DNA from: Heterobilharzia americana
Taxonomy: Eukaryota > Platyhelminthes > Trematoda > Strigeidida > Schistosomatidae
DNA length: 64,000 nt
Direction: 5' to 3'
Assembly (NCBI GenBank): GCA_944470555.2
Contig: OX104127.1
Span: forward strand, 129,829,113-129,893,112
The first letter of the stretch is position 1. The number at the start of each line of letters is the position of its first letter. The translations under genes were made by a program, and so were the position numbers. A model generated the notes under the pieces. That model was not told the DNA's origin and did not search any database. It saw nothing but the letters and a program-made list of their open reading frames with translations. Shown here in pieces: positions 11,908 to 24,040 of this stretch.

Positions 11908-12191
11908 CTAGCCGAGCTGCATACGTTTTTCTTGAAGCTTGACCATTTGATCAACATTAGGTATAGTTTTCATTTTCCTAACTGAAGAGGAAGATCCTGG
12001 CACCGACTTAGTTACTGAAACAGCATCATTCTGATTGGATGTCCGCTGTGCAACATGCTCACTGTAACTAAGAGGTGTGCACGGTTTCGAAGATCGAGAG
12101 GAAAGAGAAATTCCACTGTCGCTACTTCGATTAAGCTTACCAGAGGTGGTTGAAAATTGAGGACGCTGTGAGCAGATATCTTCACTAATAA
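11908..12191 (-). CDS. Terminal exon of the CPxC protein
   Basis: Acceptor tttttcatag/TT, joining the phase-1 A of the previous exon to give isoleucine, and a frame open to TAG at 11910-11908. Encodes a low-complexity Ser-rich tail ending in a short charged helix (K-L-Q-E-K-R-M-Q). Confidence 0.7.
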
Positions 12192-15100
12192 CTATGAAAA
12201 ATGGAACAAACATCTTTGGTTAAAGACGATACAAAGTTTAATTATCGAAACCGGAAAAATAAAAAAACAAGACATTCATATCCTAAGAGTAAAAGATTGT
12301 ACCCTTAAAACATAGATAAGAGCAGGAAAGGTTGTCTGGTTTGTGATTACGGGAAAAATTACTGGGAATTACAACCCGAAAAGGCTAACTTTAGTGGATG
12401 AATCTATTAGTCAATTTGTTTTTAAAAGCTGTGCATTTACATCACATCATTTGTAGTATTCACTCTTCGAAAACAGTTTTCGATGACCATTTTGTAAATC
12501 GCCTTAAAACAGATTTTAGGTCTTGATTTAAACGGTTATTTAGTCAACTGTTCCACAAACAACTGAAACTCAGAGGTCAGTTACTTTGTTGCGACTTTCA
12601 TCTACATCGGTAATATCCTCAGTGTTAGCAGTGCAATAAACTCTTGTTTGGCACTTAAGGTTCATTTGATCGTTATTGCTTTGGTAATATAGATTATTAT
12701 TTCAAATAGTTGTTGTTGTTTTTAGACTATAATAGTATTTGAGAGCGTTTTGTGACCGCAGTTGAGGTAGATTTCATCAACCTTGCTATAGTTAGAAATC
12801 CACAAGTGAGTGCCATGAAGTTCATATTTTAATGTGTGGGTCTTTACAAGGTTATGAAAATTTATCGACGTATTTTATTTTTTGGTACGTCCCCTGGAAA
12901 TCGAAGAGACATTAGCGCTGCTCAAGAAGCTATGACTGCACAATAATAATGAGTGTCTATATGGAATGAAAGCCATTAAATTTGTGTAAAGCGAAGGCAT
13001 TTATTAGAGAAACTGAGGTTGACAAAGAATCCATGTGAAACTTGATAAAACCATACATCAGTCCAACTCACTAAACAGTAAACAATAGGTAACCAAACGG
13101 AAATGAAAATATTAAATTGAAGAAAACTAGCTGGAGAAACCGAACAGTGGGTGAATATATCTGAATCACTGCAGAATAGACTTCAACGGTTGTTAGCAGG
13201 TTGGTAACCGACGTACAATTTCAAATACTACACTGTAGTTCCCAACCCAATAGCTGTGAAAAACGACATTGTAAGTAGAGGACATGAAAAGGCTTTAGGT
13301 TCTCGACCACCGTTGCCTTCGTAGCACTGGCCGTGCGTCCTAATGCTACCGAGGTCAGGTGTAGAGAGGGAAGTCAGTTGATGAAGTTGTGAACCTTCAT
13401 CGGCTCAGGTGGCTTAGGTATGCGTTACTCATGCCTAGTTACCGTTTGCTTCATCGGGCTAGAGGTGGTCAGACTGAAGCAGGGTATCACTCCCCGAAGT
13501 ATTTGACTGATGATCTGAGCTGTAGACTCTTGAGTTGGGGTCTGCGTGACAGTAGTAACCAGTGGTTGGAGAATCTAGGTAACATAGATTAGAATCGATC
13601 TCAGTGGCGCAGGTGTATCCGCACATAGTTATCCTGAATTTAGTATTTTCTCCTTCTTCTTTCCTCTCCTTTTACTAGTTTCTACCACCTTTTACTATCT
13701 TTATTCTTGACCTTTCATCTTAGCGTTCTCGCGTAATATTCTGAAATGTGTGGTACACTGTACCATTACGCAGTAATGCCTGGTTCTACGTTGGTTTTGT
13801 CTATCTGTGTCTGAGTGACAGCAGTTCAGAAGATGAAAAATAATGGTATTGAAGTAGAGCAATGTAGATGAGAGACCAACATATGATTAGTGGGATTTAA
13901 TGGGATTGTGAAACCTTAAGTAAACAGTCTACATCTTTCCACAAGGCTCAAACGAATCCGATAATTCATGGATTAGTGATCCACTTTTATTTTTCTTCGA
14001 TCCACTTTGACTTCGAGTAATATATAAGTGAGTGGTAATGTGAAATGTACAGCTCATTCTGACCATATCAGTTACTGTAGGTTCCTAATTTCGTTAACCA
14101 GTTTGTCTCAGCTTGTATTCAAACAGTATCATTGCTGGCATGATGGTCCTATCTCATGCAGGTTTTTCTACAGAAATACTTATAACTGGAATCATCATCA
14201 TTTATCAACAAAGAACCGGGCATTACTACGAAACGGTCCGAGTTGCCACAGCTCATCTCATATCAGAGCTGTTGGTGCTGGATTCAAGCCTTCCTAAAGT
14301 TATGGGTGAGTACTAACAGGCAGCACCAAACCAGAACAAAACATCTGTTCAGTGCTCTAACGGTGTCAGTAGTTTTCCAACTGATGTTAATTCATGAGGA
14401 AAATTACCTTCGGATCAGTAAATCCCTCCAAACTAACAATTTAAGTAGTAACAGATAAGGCAAGAATGTAAAATGCTCATTTCTAGGCCATGAAGGGAGC
14501 TCGTTGACATACAAAACGATATGATTATATAATGGAACTCGGAAAGAGCATTAAACCCAAGATCGTTTCTGTTTCATGTTTCTCAAGAATACGTTTCTAG
14601 TATCCAATATGTTCTACCAAGATTTTAGCTTTTCGGTATGCAGAAAGTAAGTAACTAGTACATTAATTATGTAGTCAGACTAAATTTTATTTTACCGATC
14701 ATACCATCTAAAATATTAGACAGTCGCCAATGGTTATTGCAGTGTACTTATCAAACTCAGACGTCAATCATCATCATCATCATCAATATCAACATACGAC
14801 CAGGCATTACTGCATAACGGTCCGAGTTGCCACAGCTCATATCAGTACACTGAGTAAAAAGGCAGTGAGGTACAAGATGAAGATAAGAAAATCCAGTCAA
14901 AAGAAATATATAGTGCGAAAACAGAGGAAGGAAGAATGAGATGGTGAGATTCGGTATAGCGTCGTTAAAATGAGGGTAGTGTGTGTATACATCTGCACCA
15001 CTGACATCAGTTCTGAGATATATCACCCACATTCTCCAAATATCGGTTCCTCCTGTCCCACGGACTCCAACCATCCAGTCTGCATCGCCCCACATGGCTC

Positions 15101-18100
15101 AAACCAACAGTTAAAGACTTCATACATGTTTAAGTTTGGCCACCTCGGGTCCTTTTCCAGCCTGGACCTACTTCAGGCAACATTGTGTGACGAGGTAATC
15201 GGCAACTAGACACATATAACACGTGTTCCAACCACCTCAGCCAATCAAGGTTCATAACCTTGTCAACAGATTTACCTCTTCTCCCTAAAACTCTACACCT
15301 GACTTCTGCGTTACTGCCGTGGTAACACCACAGAATACGGCGGCCTATACTACGAAGGCAACGGTGGTCAAACACCTGAAGCCTTATCATGTCTTCCACT
15401 TTCAATGGCCATGTTTCACAGCCATACAGTAGAACAGACCAGCTACTGTGCAGTACAAGCCACCCTCATTGGACAATCGGATATCACGGCGGTGCCACAG
15501 ATGGCGTGAGTTGGCGAAAGCCAGCTGAGCCTTTTGTATCCATGATGAGATCTCATCGGCCACTGAGCCACCAGTCCAGGGCTGATCCTACTTCCCAGGT
15601 AAGTGAAGTGGTCAACACACTCAACCACTACACTCTCTATTGTTAGCCGAGGCACCGTTGAAAACCAATCCTGGAGCAACAATTTGCATTTCGGTGATGA
15701 GTAACGCATCCCAAACATTCTCAAATTCCCACTCAAAGTGTTCAGAAGACTCTGCATCTTGTCAGCGTCTTCACCTAACAGGACTATGTCATCCGCATAT
15801 TCTGTCGAACGAAAATTCTCTCGCAACTACGTCAACGTCTATGCAATCAGGTGATGAGAGGAAGACCTCCATAAGAATATTTATGATAAAATTGAACAAG
15901 AATGAAGACAGTGGGCAGACCTGACGGACACCCTCGATGAGCATAGCTCCCTGGACATCTCACCATAGGCTCTAACACACAACCACTAGTGTTTGAGTAG
16001 AGACCCTTCAATAAGGTGATGTACTTACTCAGCACGCCTTTCAGTGAGAGACATTGCCATAAGATTTCCTGATCAATGGAGTCGAATGCCACCTTTAGGT
16101 CGATAAATACAGCTAGTGTCGGGCGTCGGTAGGTGTGCCTGTCCTCCAAAACCTGGTGCAGTGTGAATATTTAGTCAATACACCCACGGCCGGGTCTAAA
16201 GCCTGCCTGGTTTTCTCGGGCTTGCTGTTCCCGAATTCTCCTCAGGCGTTGAAGAATTATTGAACATAAAATCCTAGACACTATGTCAGGCTGATTCCTT
16301 TGTGGTTAACACAAGGGGACTTCTTGCCTTTCTTAAAGACTGGGATAATCAGTGATTTAGACGAGTCAGAGGGGATCGTATTTGGTTTCCATATACTGGT
16401 TAACACTTTCATTAACCTGACTGGAGGCATGTAGCTTACTTGTTATCCAACTTTGCCCGGCATATTTAACACTTACGCAGAAAAATAGAGCGATCTACTG
16501 TACTGCACTTTCATTTGTACGTAGCGAGATGTCACCGACGTTGGTTTACGACAATGAACATGGAAATGTCGTCCAATTTTATCAGGCATGAGCTACGTAC
16601 AGCGTCAAAAAGACATTTAACCGCCTATCAAAAGGGGTGGTGTGCTGAAACACCATCTAACATAATAAATGCTGCCTTCAAAATATCGCTCGCAGAAAAA
16701 ACCCAAAAGGACAATACCGAGCTCAGAAATGGAGTTCGGCGGAATAAAAAAAGTCTAATTAGTAAGTTGCTGAGAACAACCTAATTAGTTGTAGCAAACG
16801 ACATACATTTAACCATCATTGCCCTTGAAAGCAATGCTCACTAATAGCAGTAAGGTGAAAAAGCCTTAAGGTAGTACATCTAGAGTGATATGAATTCACT
16901 GACTCGGTGTCGTATCGGTAATCACGGAATTTATGTCCAGGAACCCGTCATAGTCAGATGATTACGTTTGGCTATCATATTTCCCTACTCAGAGATCTTT
17001 CTTCGTCCAGGACACTCAAAAGAACTGGTGAAATCTTCCTCAAACCCATGTTGTGGACAATAATCCAGTGGGTGTTCATCTTAAGAAATATGAACATCAC
17101 AGACCATCTGTACTGAACACTGATGAAGATTATTACTTGGAAAATCTACTTCATTTCTACGCTGATAAACGAACCAACACTATTCAGATATGAAGTTTGG
17201 GAACTTTGATAGTTTACGCAAGATTTCACGAACTACTCTTCTGAACGACGTTACAACCTGACAAGACAAGGTAGGTGAAGAAAGATCCGGATAAGGTAAG
17301 TGATTCTGTTTTAGAAATAGTATTGATTTTGGGTAACCCACAGGCTGCTGTCCTCAAACTTAAGAACATGTGCATAATTACTGGATAGCAATGGGAAATG
17401 ACTTAAGGTTAGCTGGACTATCAAATAAGTTCGGCGAACCCGAATAACAAGCAGTACCACGTCTCAAATGCATCAAGTCATGAAACGCCTAAATCAATCC
17501 CAAATTTATATAAACTGAACCGTTATATCAGAGAGATTCACTTACTTCTCTTCATGTCATCTGCTAAATATCGTGGTAGCATGTAGTTGTTCTGAAAAAG
17601 ATCATCGATAGGAGACTTTTCGATGATATCTGATTGTGTCAAATCAAAGCCATAGGATGCATTGCTTGTAGGTACGGATTCACTACCTGCGTGGGAAAAA
17701 TTAATGCTTTCGGACGTGGTTTGTGCGTCGACTTCATTCCTATGATCCATGCCAAACAACTCATCAAGAAACCCGCGTACTGTTTGTGACTCTTCAGAAG
17801 CACTGTCATTCACTTGTTTGCATACTAGAACTGCAATAGAAAAAACATTGACTTACGGGATAACTGCAGATCTGAATATGTTGAAAAAGGAAAAGAACAA
17901 CTTTCCGAAGGGCAGATACCATTGATAGAGCCTGCCGAAGACTTAATCTTCAGCAAAGGGACTGAAAAACCAGATAGTGAGCAATGAGGACAGAATTCCA
18001 TCATCTCGTGACAGAGTTTTGTGGTGACCGCTTTTTCAACCTCCAATATCCAACACCATTCAACATCATTAATACGAATTGAGGAAACTTGTGTTTTTGG

Positions 18101-18181
18101 ACTGTCTCTGCTAGTTCCTGAGGTTTGGTCCTTCTTACTTACGTATGTTCCTTCAGTGGTCTCAGAAGTCTCCACAGTTAG
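11908..18181 (-). CDS. Unidentified Ser/Thr-rich protein with CPxC zinc-finger-like block (three 3' exons)
   Basis: Three minus-strand exons (18181-17857, 17830-17546, 12191-11908) join in phase 1 at both junctions, giving about 300 residues ending in M-Q-L-G and TAG. Features in order: a short basic, Ser-rich start; a W-C-W / helical block; C-P-H-C, a 20-odd-residue spacer, then C-P-S-E-S-C-S-F-P-F; an acidic stretch with F-L-D-E-L-F-G-M; then a long Ser/Thr-rich disordered tail with S-D-S-G-I-S-L-S-S-R-S-S. The C-x2-C ... C-x4-C-x-(Y/F)-P layout resembles the N-terminal motif of USPL1-like SUMO proteases, but that is only a visual resemblance and no protease domain is seen. I do not assign a function. 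The first exon(s) are unplaced; a gtaagt donor near 18396-18391 may belong to one. The 12.2-17.5 kb intron is full of LINE copies. Confidence 0.65.
12240..13285. other. Intron sequence, no feature recognised
   Basis: AT-rich sequence inside the long last intron of the CPxC gene. An 'aataataat' run near 12945 may be an old LINE tail. Confidence 0.4.
13290..13810 (+). repeat. SR2/RTE-like LINE 3' end
   Basis: Plus-strand frames keep L-H-R-L-R-W-L-R-Y, then a G-G-Q-T block and C-R-L-L-S-W-G-L-R-D-S-S-N-Q-W-L-E-N-L-G. The 3' untranslated tail with ttacgcagtaatgcctgg follows. This is the best-preserved example here of the 3' end of the family. Confidence 0.7.
14190..14262 (-). repeat. SR2-like LINE 3' tail fragment
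   Basis: Shares gggcattactacgaaacggt and cgagttgccacagctcatct with the terminus of the larger antisense copy at 14760-16460, including the cat-repeat side. About 70 bp only. Confidence 0.55.
14262..14400 (+). repeat. Decayed tRNA-derived SINE (second family)
   Basis: Contains gctggattcaagcc (B box like), then ttatgggtgagtac..., gaacaaaac and ttcagtgctc, in the order seen in the better copies at 3505-3735 and 31920-32165. The hammerhead core is no longer recognisable. Confidence 0.45.
14760..16460 (-). mobile_element. SR2/RTE-like non-LTR retrotransposon, 5'-truncated, broken ORF
   Basis: Minus-strand order: a P-P-V-R-L-M-K-like start (about 16450), I-P-V-F-K-K-G-K, V-F-I-D-L-K-V-A-F-D-S-I-D (RT motif), a decayed R-Q-(V/G)-C-P-L-S segment, Y-A-D-D-I-V-L-L (RT catalytic motif, near 15800), K-C-K-L-L-L-Q-D-W, F-T-Y-L-G-S, L-Q-V-F-D-H-R-C-L-R, and the R-W-L-E-H-V end, then a 3' tail finishing in ATG/ATC trimer repeats at about 14765-14785. 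Frames change several times, so it is dead. The endonuclease domain is missing (5' truncation). It lies inside the last intron of the CPxC gene, in the same orientation as that gene. Confidence 0.8.
16500..17500. other. Intron sequence, unassigned
   Basis: A plus-strand open frame of 89 codons at 16515-16784 has no recognisable motif. Nothing else noted. Confidence 0.4.
17546..17830 (-). CDS. Exon n-1 of the CPxC protein
   Basis: 285 nt, acceptor attgcag/TT and donor AGAGAA/gtaagt. Encodes the acidic F-L-D-E-L-F-G-M stretch and part of the Ser-rich region; ends in phase 1. Confidence 0.7.
17831..17856 (-). other. 26-nt intron
   Basis: gtaagt at the 5' end (complement of 17856-17851) and a T-rich tract ending tattgcag (complement of 17838-17831). 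Removing it keeps one frame open through both flanking exons, in phase 1. Without removal the frame hits a stop within a few codons. Confidence 0.8.
17857..18181 (-). CDS. Exon n-2 of the CPxC protein
   Basis: Acceptor tcatatttag/CTA (start less certain than the end), donor TCCC/gtaagt. Carries W-C-W-I-L and the four-cysteine block. Confidence 0.6.
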
Positions 18182-18519
18182 CTAAATATGAATATCAGTC
18201 TGATATCTTAAACTCTAACTTAGCTTCCGTTTTCTATACGAACCATTTATTCATGTTCAAAGCGTCCCCTGCAAGTGATCCGTACAGCTGTCAACTGAAG
18301 GTTGAGATAGCTGGAAACCGCCTCAAACTGGGATCTGATTGTTATGCAAAATGTGAAGTAGGATGCTACTTTCAATACACATCAAAGACTTACCAGTTTT
18401 AATCGTCTTCTTGAGAGGCTTATCGTGTTGAATGATAAAGTTCACATTTTTTCACCAAAACCATAGCCATGGAGACAAGTGTATGTAGCTTCGGACAATT
18501 AGCTGATACATTATCTATA

Positions 18520-20050
18520 GGTGGCAGATCTACTCACACCTGATGTATGGACCGTTAGTTACTGCTATAAATAGACGTTCAGAGGCTATTCACCCTGAAC
18601 AATTAGATCAAGAACCTGAAGAATGCAAAATGGAATCGAATAGCCTATCGTCACGTTATTTTCTCAGGTTGTTATGACCTGTTTACTTATTATAGCTCCC
18701 CGTTGTGTTATTAGCCATAGTGTACGCCGACCTCACAACTCTATCGGCCCTCACTTTCCCCAGGCCAGTCTCAACGTTCCGCATACCTGCCTACTAACCT
18801 TCTTTTATGTATGCCAGCCAACAATCCCACCTTACCTTGGATTCGTTCTAGCTCTTCAGCTCTTCAAAAAGGTCCGAGTTGAAGGAATCGCATCAACGCC
18901 CTCCTGAAATTGCGCTCCAAAATACAAATCCGAAATATTCACCCCTGTGGTTTCTGGAGATTCAGTGGCTAGTTCTCACGGCTTCACAATGTCAGGTATA
19001 ACACAAGGCCTCAAGAGGGAATGTGCACCTGTAGCGTCACACACTTCCCCAAAATCAATAGCCTAGGGTTTGACGACTTCGACATTGATGCTGACCTTGA
19101 TAGTTTAACTGGACTCGCTAAGCTGAAGGCATCCGGTCAAGCATCCTCGCCATTTGGCACGCTGTCGTGTTACGTTGCATTGCTCGTACTCGACTCTCTA
19201 GCCAGTTAGTTGGAACGCATCGGTATTTTGGCACAACTATCCAAATATACTATTCCATCCGACTACGCTATCGTGTTCTTCCTTGGTCTCGTATTCGTGG
19301 GTATATAACAAGTTCGAATAATTAGTGATTGGTCTTTGCGTCTGTCAAATTCGCACCAGGACAAATCCTAAACACCTCTCATATGAAACCCAACTGGAAC
19401 TTGCTTATGCGTTGTTCTTTTAAACAGCATAGTGATGAGCTAAAGGATGGTAAAACCAGCAGTTGTCTTTCTTTAGTCTCTGCTTATGCACCAACAGGAG
19501 GAGCGAAATGTCAATTTCACCGTAAACTGTCTGGCCCTCTGATGATGGCTAAACATTCAGACATGGTAGTTGCGACGAGTGATTTCAGTACACAGGTCGA
19601 CAGGCTAAATCAGGTTAAAAGGCACTTAGGCACCACCGTCGGAATTCCAACCAAACAAACATATAAGTGACCGCCCGTTACAACGGTGCTCAGATAACCA
19701 CTTAAACTTGGGCGCCAAAAACTTTAGGTATGAGGAAAGACGTTGTGTAACCTGACAGCCACCGACTTCAACTTGTCAATGAGGGCAGAAGGATCACATC
19801 GTTTGCAGTCTGCTGGGGCAGATCAGTGGAAGACTGCCGCTTCTTCTAAAGCACATATTTGGGCAATAACCACCTGTAGACTCGAGCTCGTGTATGTTTG
19901 TGCCTGAAGGGAAAAAGAAAGAAGTACAGAAACAAGATCACTACAAGTGTGCCTTTACAATGAGGGCAATAAGGCTGATTTCATTGGGAAGCCGGTTAGA
20001 TAGTTACCGGAACAAAACGACATCATCCATGCTGAAGAAATTTGGTGCAG
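18520..20050 (+). mobile_element. SR2-like LINE, 5' and endonuclease region, degenerate
   Basis: Upstream of the solo LTR, a frame near 18674-18907 and the sequence up to 19025 read like the N-terminal part of the LINE. Downstream of it, V-S-A-Y-A-P-T, D-M-V-V-A-T-S-D-F-S-T-Q and H-L-G-T-T-V-G-I-P are decayed matches to apurinic-type endonuclease motifs (A-P-T, G-D-F-N-A). Many stops and shifts. A solo LTR at 19030-19372 interrupts it. Confidence 0.55.
19030..19372 (+). mobile_element. Solo LTR of the CsRn1-clade Gypsy family
   Basis: 343 bp from TGTAGCG to CCTAAA, about five mismatches from the LTRs of the complete element at 24041. Flanked by the 4-bp target duplication CACC (19026-19029 and 19373-19376). 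It contains the TATATAA box. It arose by insertion into the SR2-like LINE and later LTR-LTR recombination. Confidence 0.93.
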
Positions 20051-21655
20051 TCACCAATCTGTCGTAAAAATCAGCAATGAAGACCGTAGTCGACTCTCAG
20101 AGAGTGGTTAGAAAGGGCCAGTGTTATAAAAGTATGATGCTCCAAGGAGCAGTTCAACTGGTCCATCGCTACTATTCCATCATACGCTATCCAATCGGGT
20201 CCCCAGTAGAACATCGAGTTTAAATGTCTAACACTTACAGTGGTCTCCCAAAAACACCTACAATGTAATCTACAGTAGGTCCAACAATCCCGGATCATCA
20301 TATTCCTGGTGCTACCTTCTGATCTGTGATACGTGCAAAGCTATGGTACATGATATTCACAACAGAGTGTACCAAGCTTGCCATAAGGTTCTGCTATTAT
20401 TGCTGGTTCTTAGGGCCAAGGATACTTAACAGCCGATAAATACTGTTCAAGGAAGCAGAAACAAAACCTTGGTATGAGGTTTAGCGTTTATTTACAGGGT
20501 TACCGCAAGACTGGTGAACAGTTCACAAAGGTGAATGAACATTTCTATCAAAAAATCTTCGAACAGAAGTGTACGAAGCGCTCCGCAATAGCTTTTTGGT
20601 ATTACACCAACCGTAGCAGTCGTTGGAGAAACCCGATCCTTTATCAAAGAAGGGACTTGTTCGACCAAAGAGACTTGTGTATATCTGATCCCAGCTCTTG
20701 AAAAACATCCACAGAAGATTCCATGTAACTGGTAGGTAAGAAGGGCTATTATCAGTGAAAGGCGTCAAGGTTACCGAAAACGTTTATGACATTCGCACTC
20801 AGTACAACAAACACCATGAACATAACCGCAAAATCTTCCGTATCTACTACTTTTAGGTCCCCAGAACAATTAGCAGCTAACCGCGATTAAAATGACATGA
20901 AGGAAGGAACTAAGTGGTAAACAGAGGTATTATTGAGCTCGTTATCTGACTCCAAATTTCAAAAATGGTGCCAAAATACTACTGATTTTCCGATCGCCCT
21001 GAACACTGCAATCCACTTGCATCAGACTGTGTAAAAACAGGAGGTAATGTGTAGGATAAACTGAGATTTCGGATTGCCAAAAACCAACAATCCTGAAATC
21101 AAGCGGGAGCGTGTCAACACAGGGCCTTTCCCAGAATACAGACACAGGGAAGAATATCCACAATCGACATGTTAATGCATTATCGGATAAAAGAGCAGTC
21201 ATTTTTAAAGTTTTTAAATATGGGAGTGGGTTTAGAATATTTATTATCAGGTTGCGATCTTCTTGGAGGGATGTATATACGGGAATAAGCTTTATGAGCG
21301 TCCAAGCCAAAAAGTAAGTCTTCGCCATGCTAAAAAATATCGTGAGGTAAGAAAATCAAAATTGCAATACTTAGAATGCGATTGAGAACCATTTGGTCGA
21401 GAAAAAGAGAAAGGACTCGGAAATGCATCAAGTCATCCAAATATGTTTCTTTTGAAGTCTGACGAAATCTTAGAACTGTGACTGGGCACGTAATCGGCAG
21501 GGTTATGAACAAGGCAATAATGTCGTTGCTAGTAAATGTGATTTCATTACGACTTAATCATTGGAAAATAGCGTTGTGACCTGCAGACTCTTCTTTTGGA
21601 CCTTGTGCTGTCGCTACCATCACCAGCTAGAGGTGATACTGGTGCACTGTCTCAC
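20051..21655. other. Unassigned repeat-like sequence
   Basis: Open frames at 20474-20701 (+), 20523-20768 (-) and 20942-21328 (-) have an unusually even composition for this AT-rich window, as old transposon coding sequence does, but I cannot place them in a family. Confidence 0.35.
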
Positions 21656-21659
21656 AGCG

Positions 21660-23460
21660 GACGGTGGTTTACGGTATTTCCGACTGCTTTATCCAGGACC
21701 TAGACTCGGGTTCAGTGATGACTAGTTCCATAAACGCTGACTTGACTCTGCCACTGCCGGCAGTTTCTTGTCTGCCAGGGCGTTCAACCGTAGTAGCATT
21801 TTCTGATTTAGTAATTGCTTTGAGAGGTCCTTCACACGGAAGTGGTGACAGTTTTCACGAGCCATCCTGTCAGATAAAAACTTGAATGCAGTCTCAGATG
21901 TGCTGAGGTAGGCAAACTTGGTCGTGGTGACATCATAGTGAAGAAGGTTGTGATTTGCTCGTATGGTGCCATAGTTGTTGCACGCAGTTGACCAAGTCCG
22001 ACTGAGTATTAGTTGCTGGGTCAAAGTACTCTTCAGGGAGGCCCAGGTTGGGTCCATAAACTAACTCGATGACACAGCAGCAAGTGCCCCGCTCGACACT
22101 TCGACATATGTCTAGGGGATATGATGGCCATTTTCAACTCTTTTTGTCGTCGGCTTTTACTGCCATCAGTGCGGCTTTTAGTCGTCAATGTAACCTTTCA
22201 ACAATACCAGTGGGTGCAAGATGGCGCATACTACTTCTTACGCTCCTGATCGACAAACGTCTGGTCGATTGCCGGCACAGACAACTCTTAAATTGTGTAC
22301 CCTTGCCTATCGTAATGACATCTGGGACACTAAAGTCGGAAATCCAGCGCTTGATCATGCTCTTCTCAACTGCTTCGGTAGATTTGTCATGCAGGGGGGC
22401 TGTTAAAATAAAGCTGAAGTCATTTGATGGAATTAGTAGCCCAATGATGTTGATATATATGCAGTCGGATCCGCTGTCTGGTGCGGGATATCTGTCGGTA
22501 GGCGAAGGAATATGCCTCTGCAACTTCGATCGCTAGAAAGTTTAACAACCTCTTGACCACTGCCAGGGATCTTGGTTCATATTTGGTTACAATGACCAAT
22601 AAGTCAGTGACTAACTTCACAGCAGCTCGAACACCGCTGTGAAACATATCATGCGTCTTAGAAAAATCCAATAAACAGATTAGTAGAGACAGAAGGACGT
22701 TCGACTCGCGATTAGATGTATTACAGGTGGTGGATTTAGAGTAGTTGAGTGTCAGCTCTTGAGGACTCATTGGGACATTTAGATTAACCTTCAATTACTT
22801 TAGATCTCCACCCACTGCCTTAAGCCCAGACATTTTCACTAGTTCAGTATAATCGCCTTCACCACGTGCACGTAAATACGGGACAAGCCGTCAACTGCCT
22901 CATTTTTATCGTCTTATGTCCATCTTATGTCGGATGTGGATTGTGAAATTAATTCCAAATGCCCTACCTCTCGTGGTGAAAGATCGTCGCGCTTTACGCA
23001 GGTCGCTTTGGTGAGGGGCTTGTGGTCTGTGAATGCCATAAAATCATGCCATTCGGACACATGTCTGGAATGATTAGTAGTTATGCAAGTAACCAATAAC
23101 TCCATGACGAGTGAACTGCGTCGTGATTATGAACCGCTGAGCTGCTTCGAAAGGAAAGACGACAGTTTCGTTGATCATGGACGCGATGTTGTAAGACTGC
23201 ACCTACACCAACATTCGAAGCATCTGTCGTGACTGTTTATGGTGCTTCTGAATCCCGACGACAGAAAATAGTCTCACATTGTGTGATTGCGAAACCTACG
23301 AAGAGACTGCAGCAAATTTCTATTGTCAACCACTTTTAGCTTCAGAAGAAACCTCATTCACAGGAGTGAAGTTTGCAGCAGGCGAGGTGACTGATCCAGA
23401 ACTTGCTGCAGCTTCGAAGTAATTTTTGAAGACTTCCAATCCCACAAATTTTCAACGGCA
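21660..23460 (-). mobile_element. Degenerate Ty3/Gypsy retrotransposon (RNase H-integrase)
   Basis: Read from high to low coordinate: an RNase H remnant with [10 protein letters not shown] and L-E-L-I-S-Q-S-T-S-D-I-R (23105-22914); an HHCC-like segment (H-S-G-V-R-A-A-V-K-L, about 22620); an integrase core remnant with I-S-D-F-S-V-P-D-V-I-T and I-V-E-R-L-H (22400-22190); then an integrase C-terminal part near 22060-21700 with G-L-P-E-E-Y-F. Frameshifts and stops throughout. Coding similarity to the intact pol at 25333 is clear but distant, so it is another Gypsy family or an old copy. No LTRs attached. Confidence 0.75.
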
Positions 23461-23559
23461 GGAAATTCGTCATAAGGTAGTTCCGCCTATGGGGAATTTC
23501 GAGCTGAGTCACAAAAACAAACGAATAGTTAAATCGATCAAAGAAGAAAAGGTTACCAC

Positions 23560-24040
23560 AGTTCTCTAGACAGAAAAAAAATGCACGACAGCTGTCCTAG
23601 ATAGGCGGAGTACGTCAAAAAAGCAACGGACCCAAGAGGAGACAAGTCACAAAAAACTAGAGCCCAATCAAAGAGCTAGACAACGAATCAAAAAGCAAGT
23701 TAGACAAAATTCAAAGAGAAGAACAAGTCAGTAATAAAGGACGACAACAAGTGAACAAATACATCCACAATTGTATGGAAGACCGAAAGATTCAGTGGCT
23801 GGATGCATGTTTTCGACCAATTCGTCCACCTCCTGGACCCCCTATATGCAACACACCAATGCATTTAGCCAAAAACCTGAGCCATCGTATCGACCATTAA
23901 ACCAACTCAGGAACTTACTACCCACAAATATCAGTATTATCAAGCCGTCAGAATAGGAAACAACGACCTGTCCCAGCACCAAAGTTCTTTTACGCATGTA
24001 TCTATGACAGTCTCGAAAAAGAAATTTCTGGATACGCTGT
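23560..24040 (+). mobile_element. Penelope-like element, left portion of a split copy
   Basis: Contains L-Y-G-R-P-K (the Y-G-x-P-K motif opening the PLE RT) near 23775, followed by the P-x-R-P-L-type region, all frameshifted. It stops exactly at the CsRn1-clade insertion, and the element resumes at 29281. Confidence 0.6.
24037..24040. repeat. Target site duplication CTGT (left)
   Basis: Identical to 29277-29280, directly flanking the two LTRs. Confidence 0.9.

Noticed and set aside
14757..15095. Long minus-strand open frame with His/Met-rich end
   Set aside because: Falls in the LINE 3' tail, where the trimer repeat gives runs of Met/Ile; not an independent gene.
19021..19209. Open frame identical to one at 28928-29113
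   Set aside because: It is LTR sequence; the shared frame reflects the repeat, not a gene.
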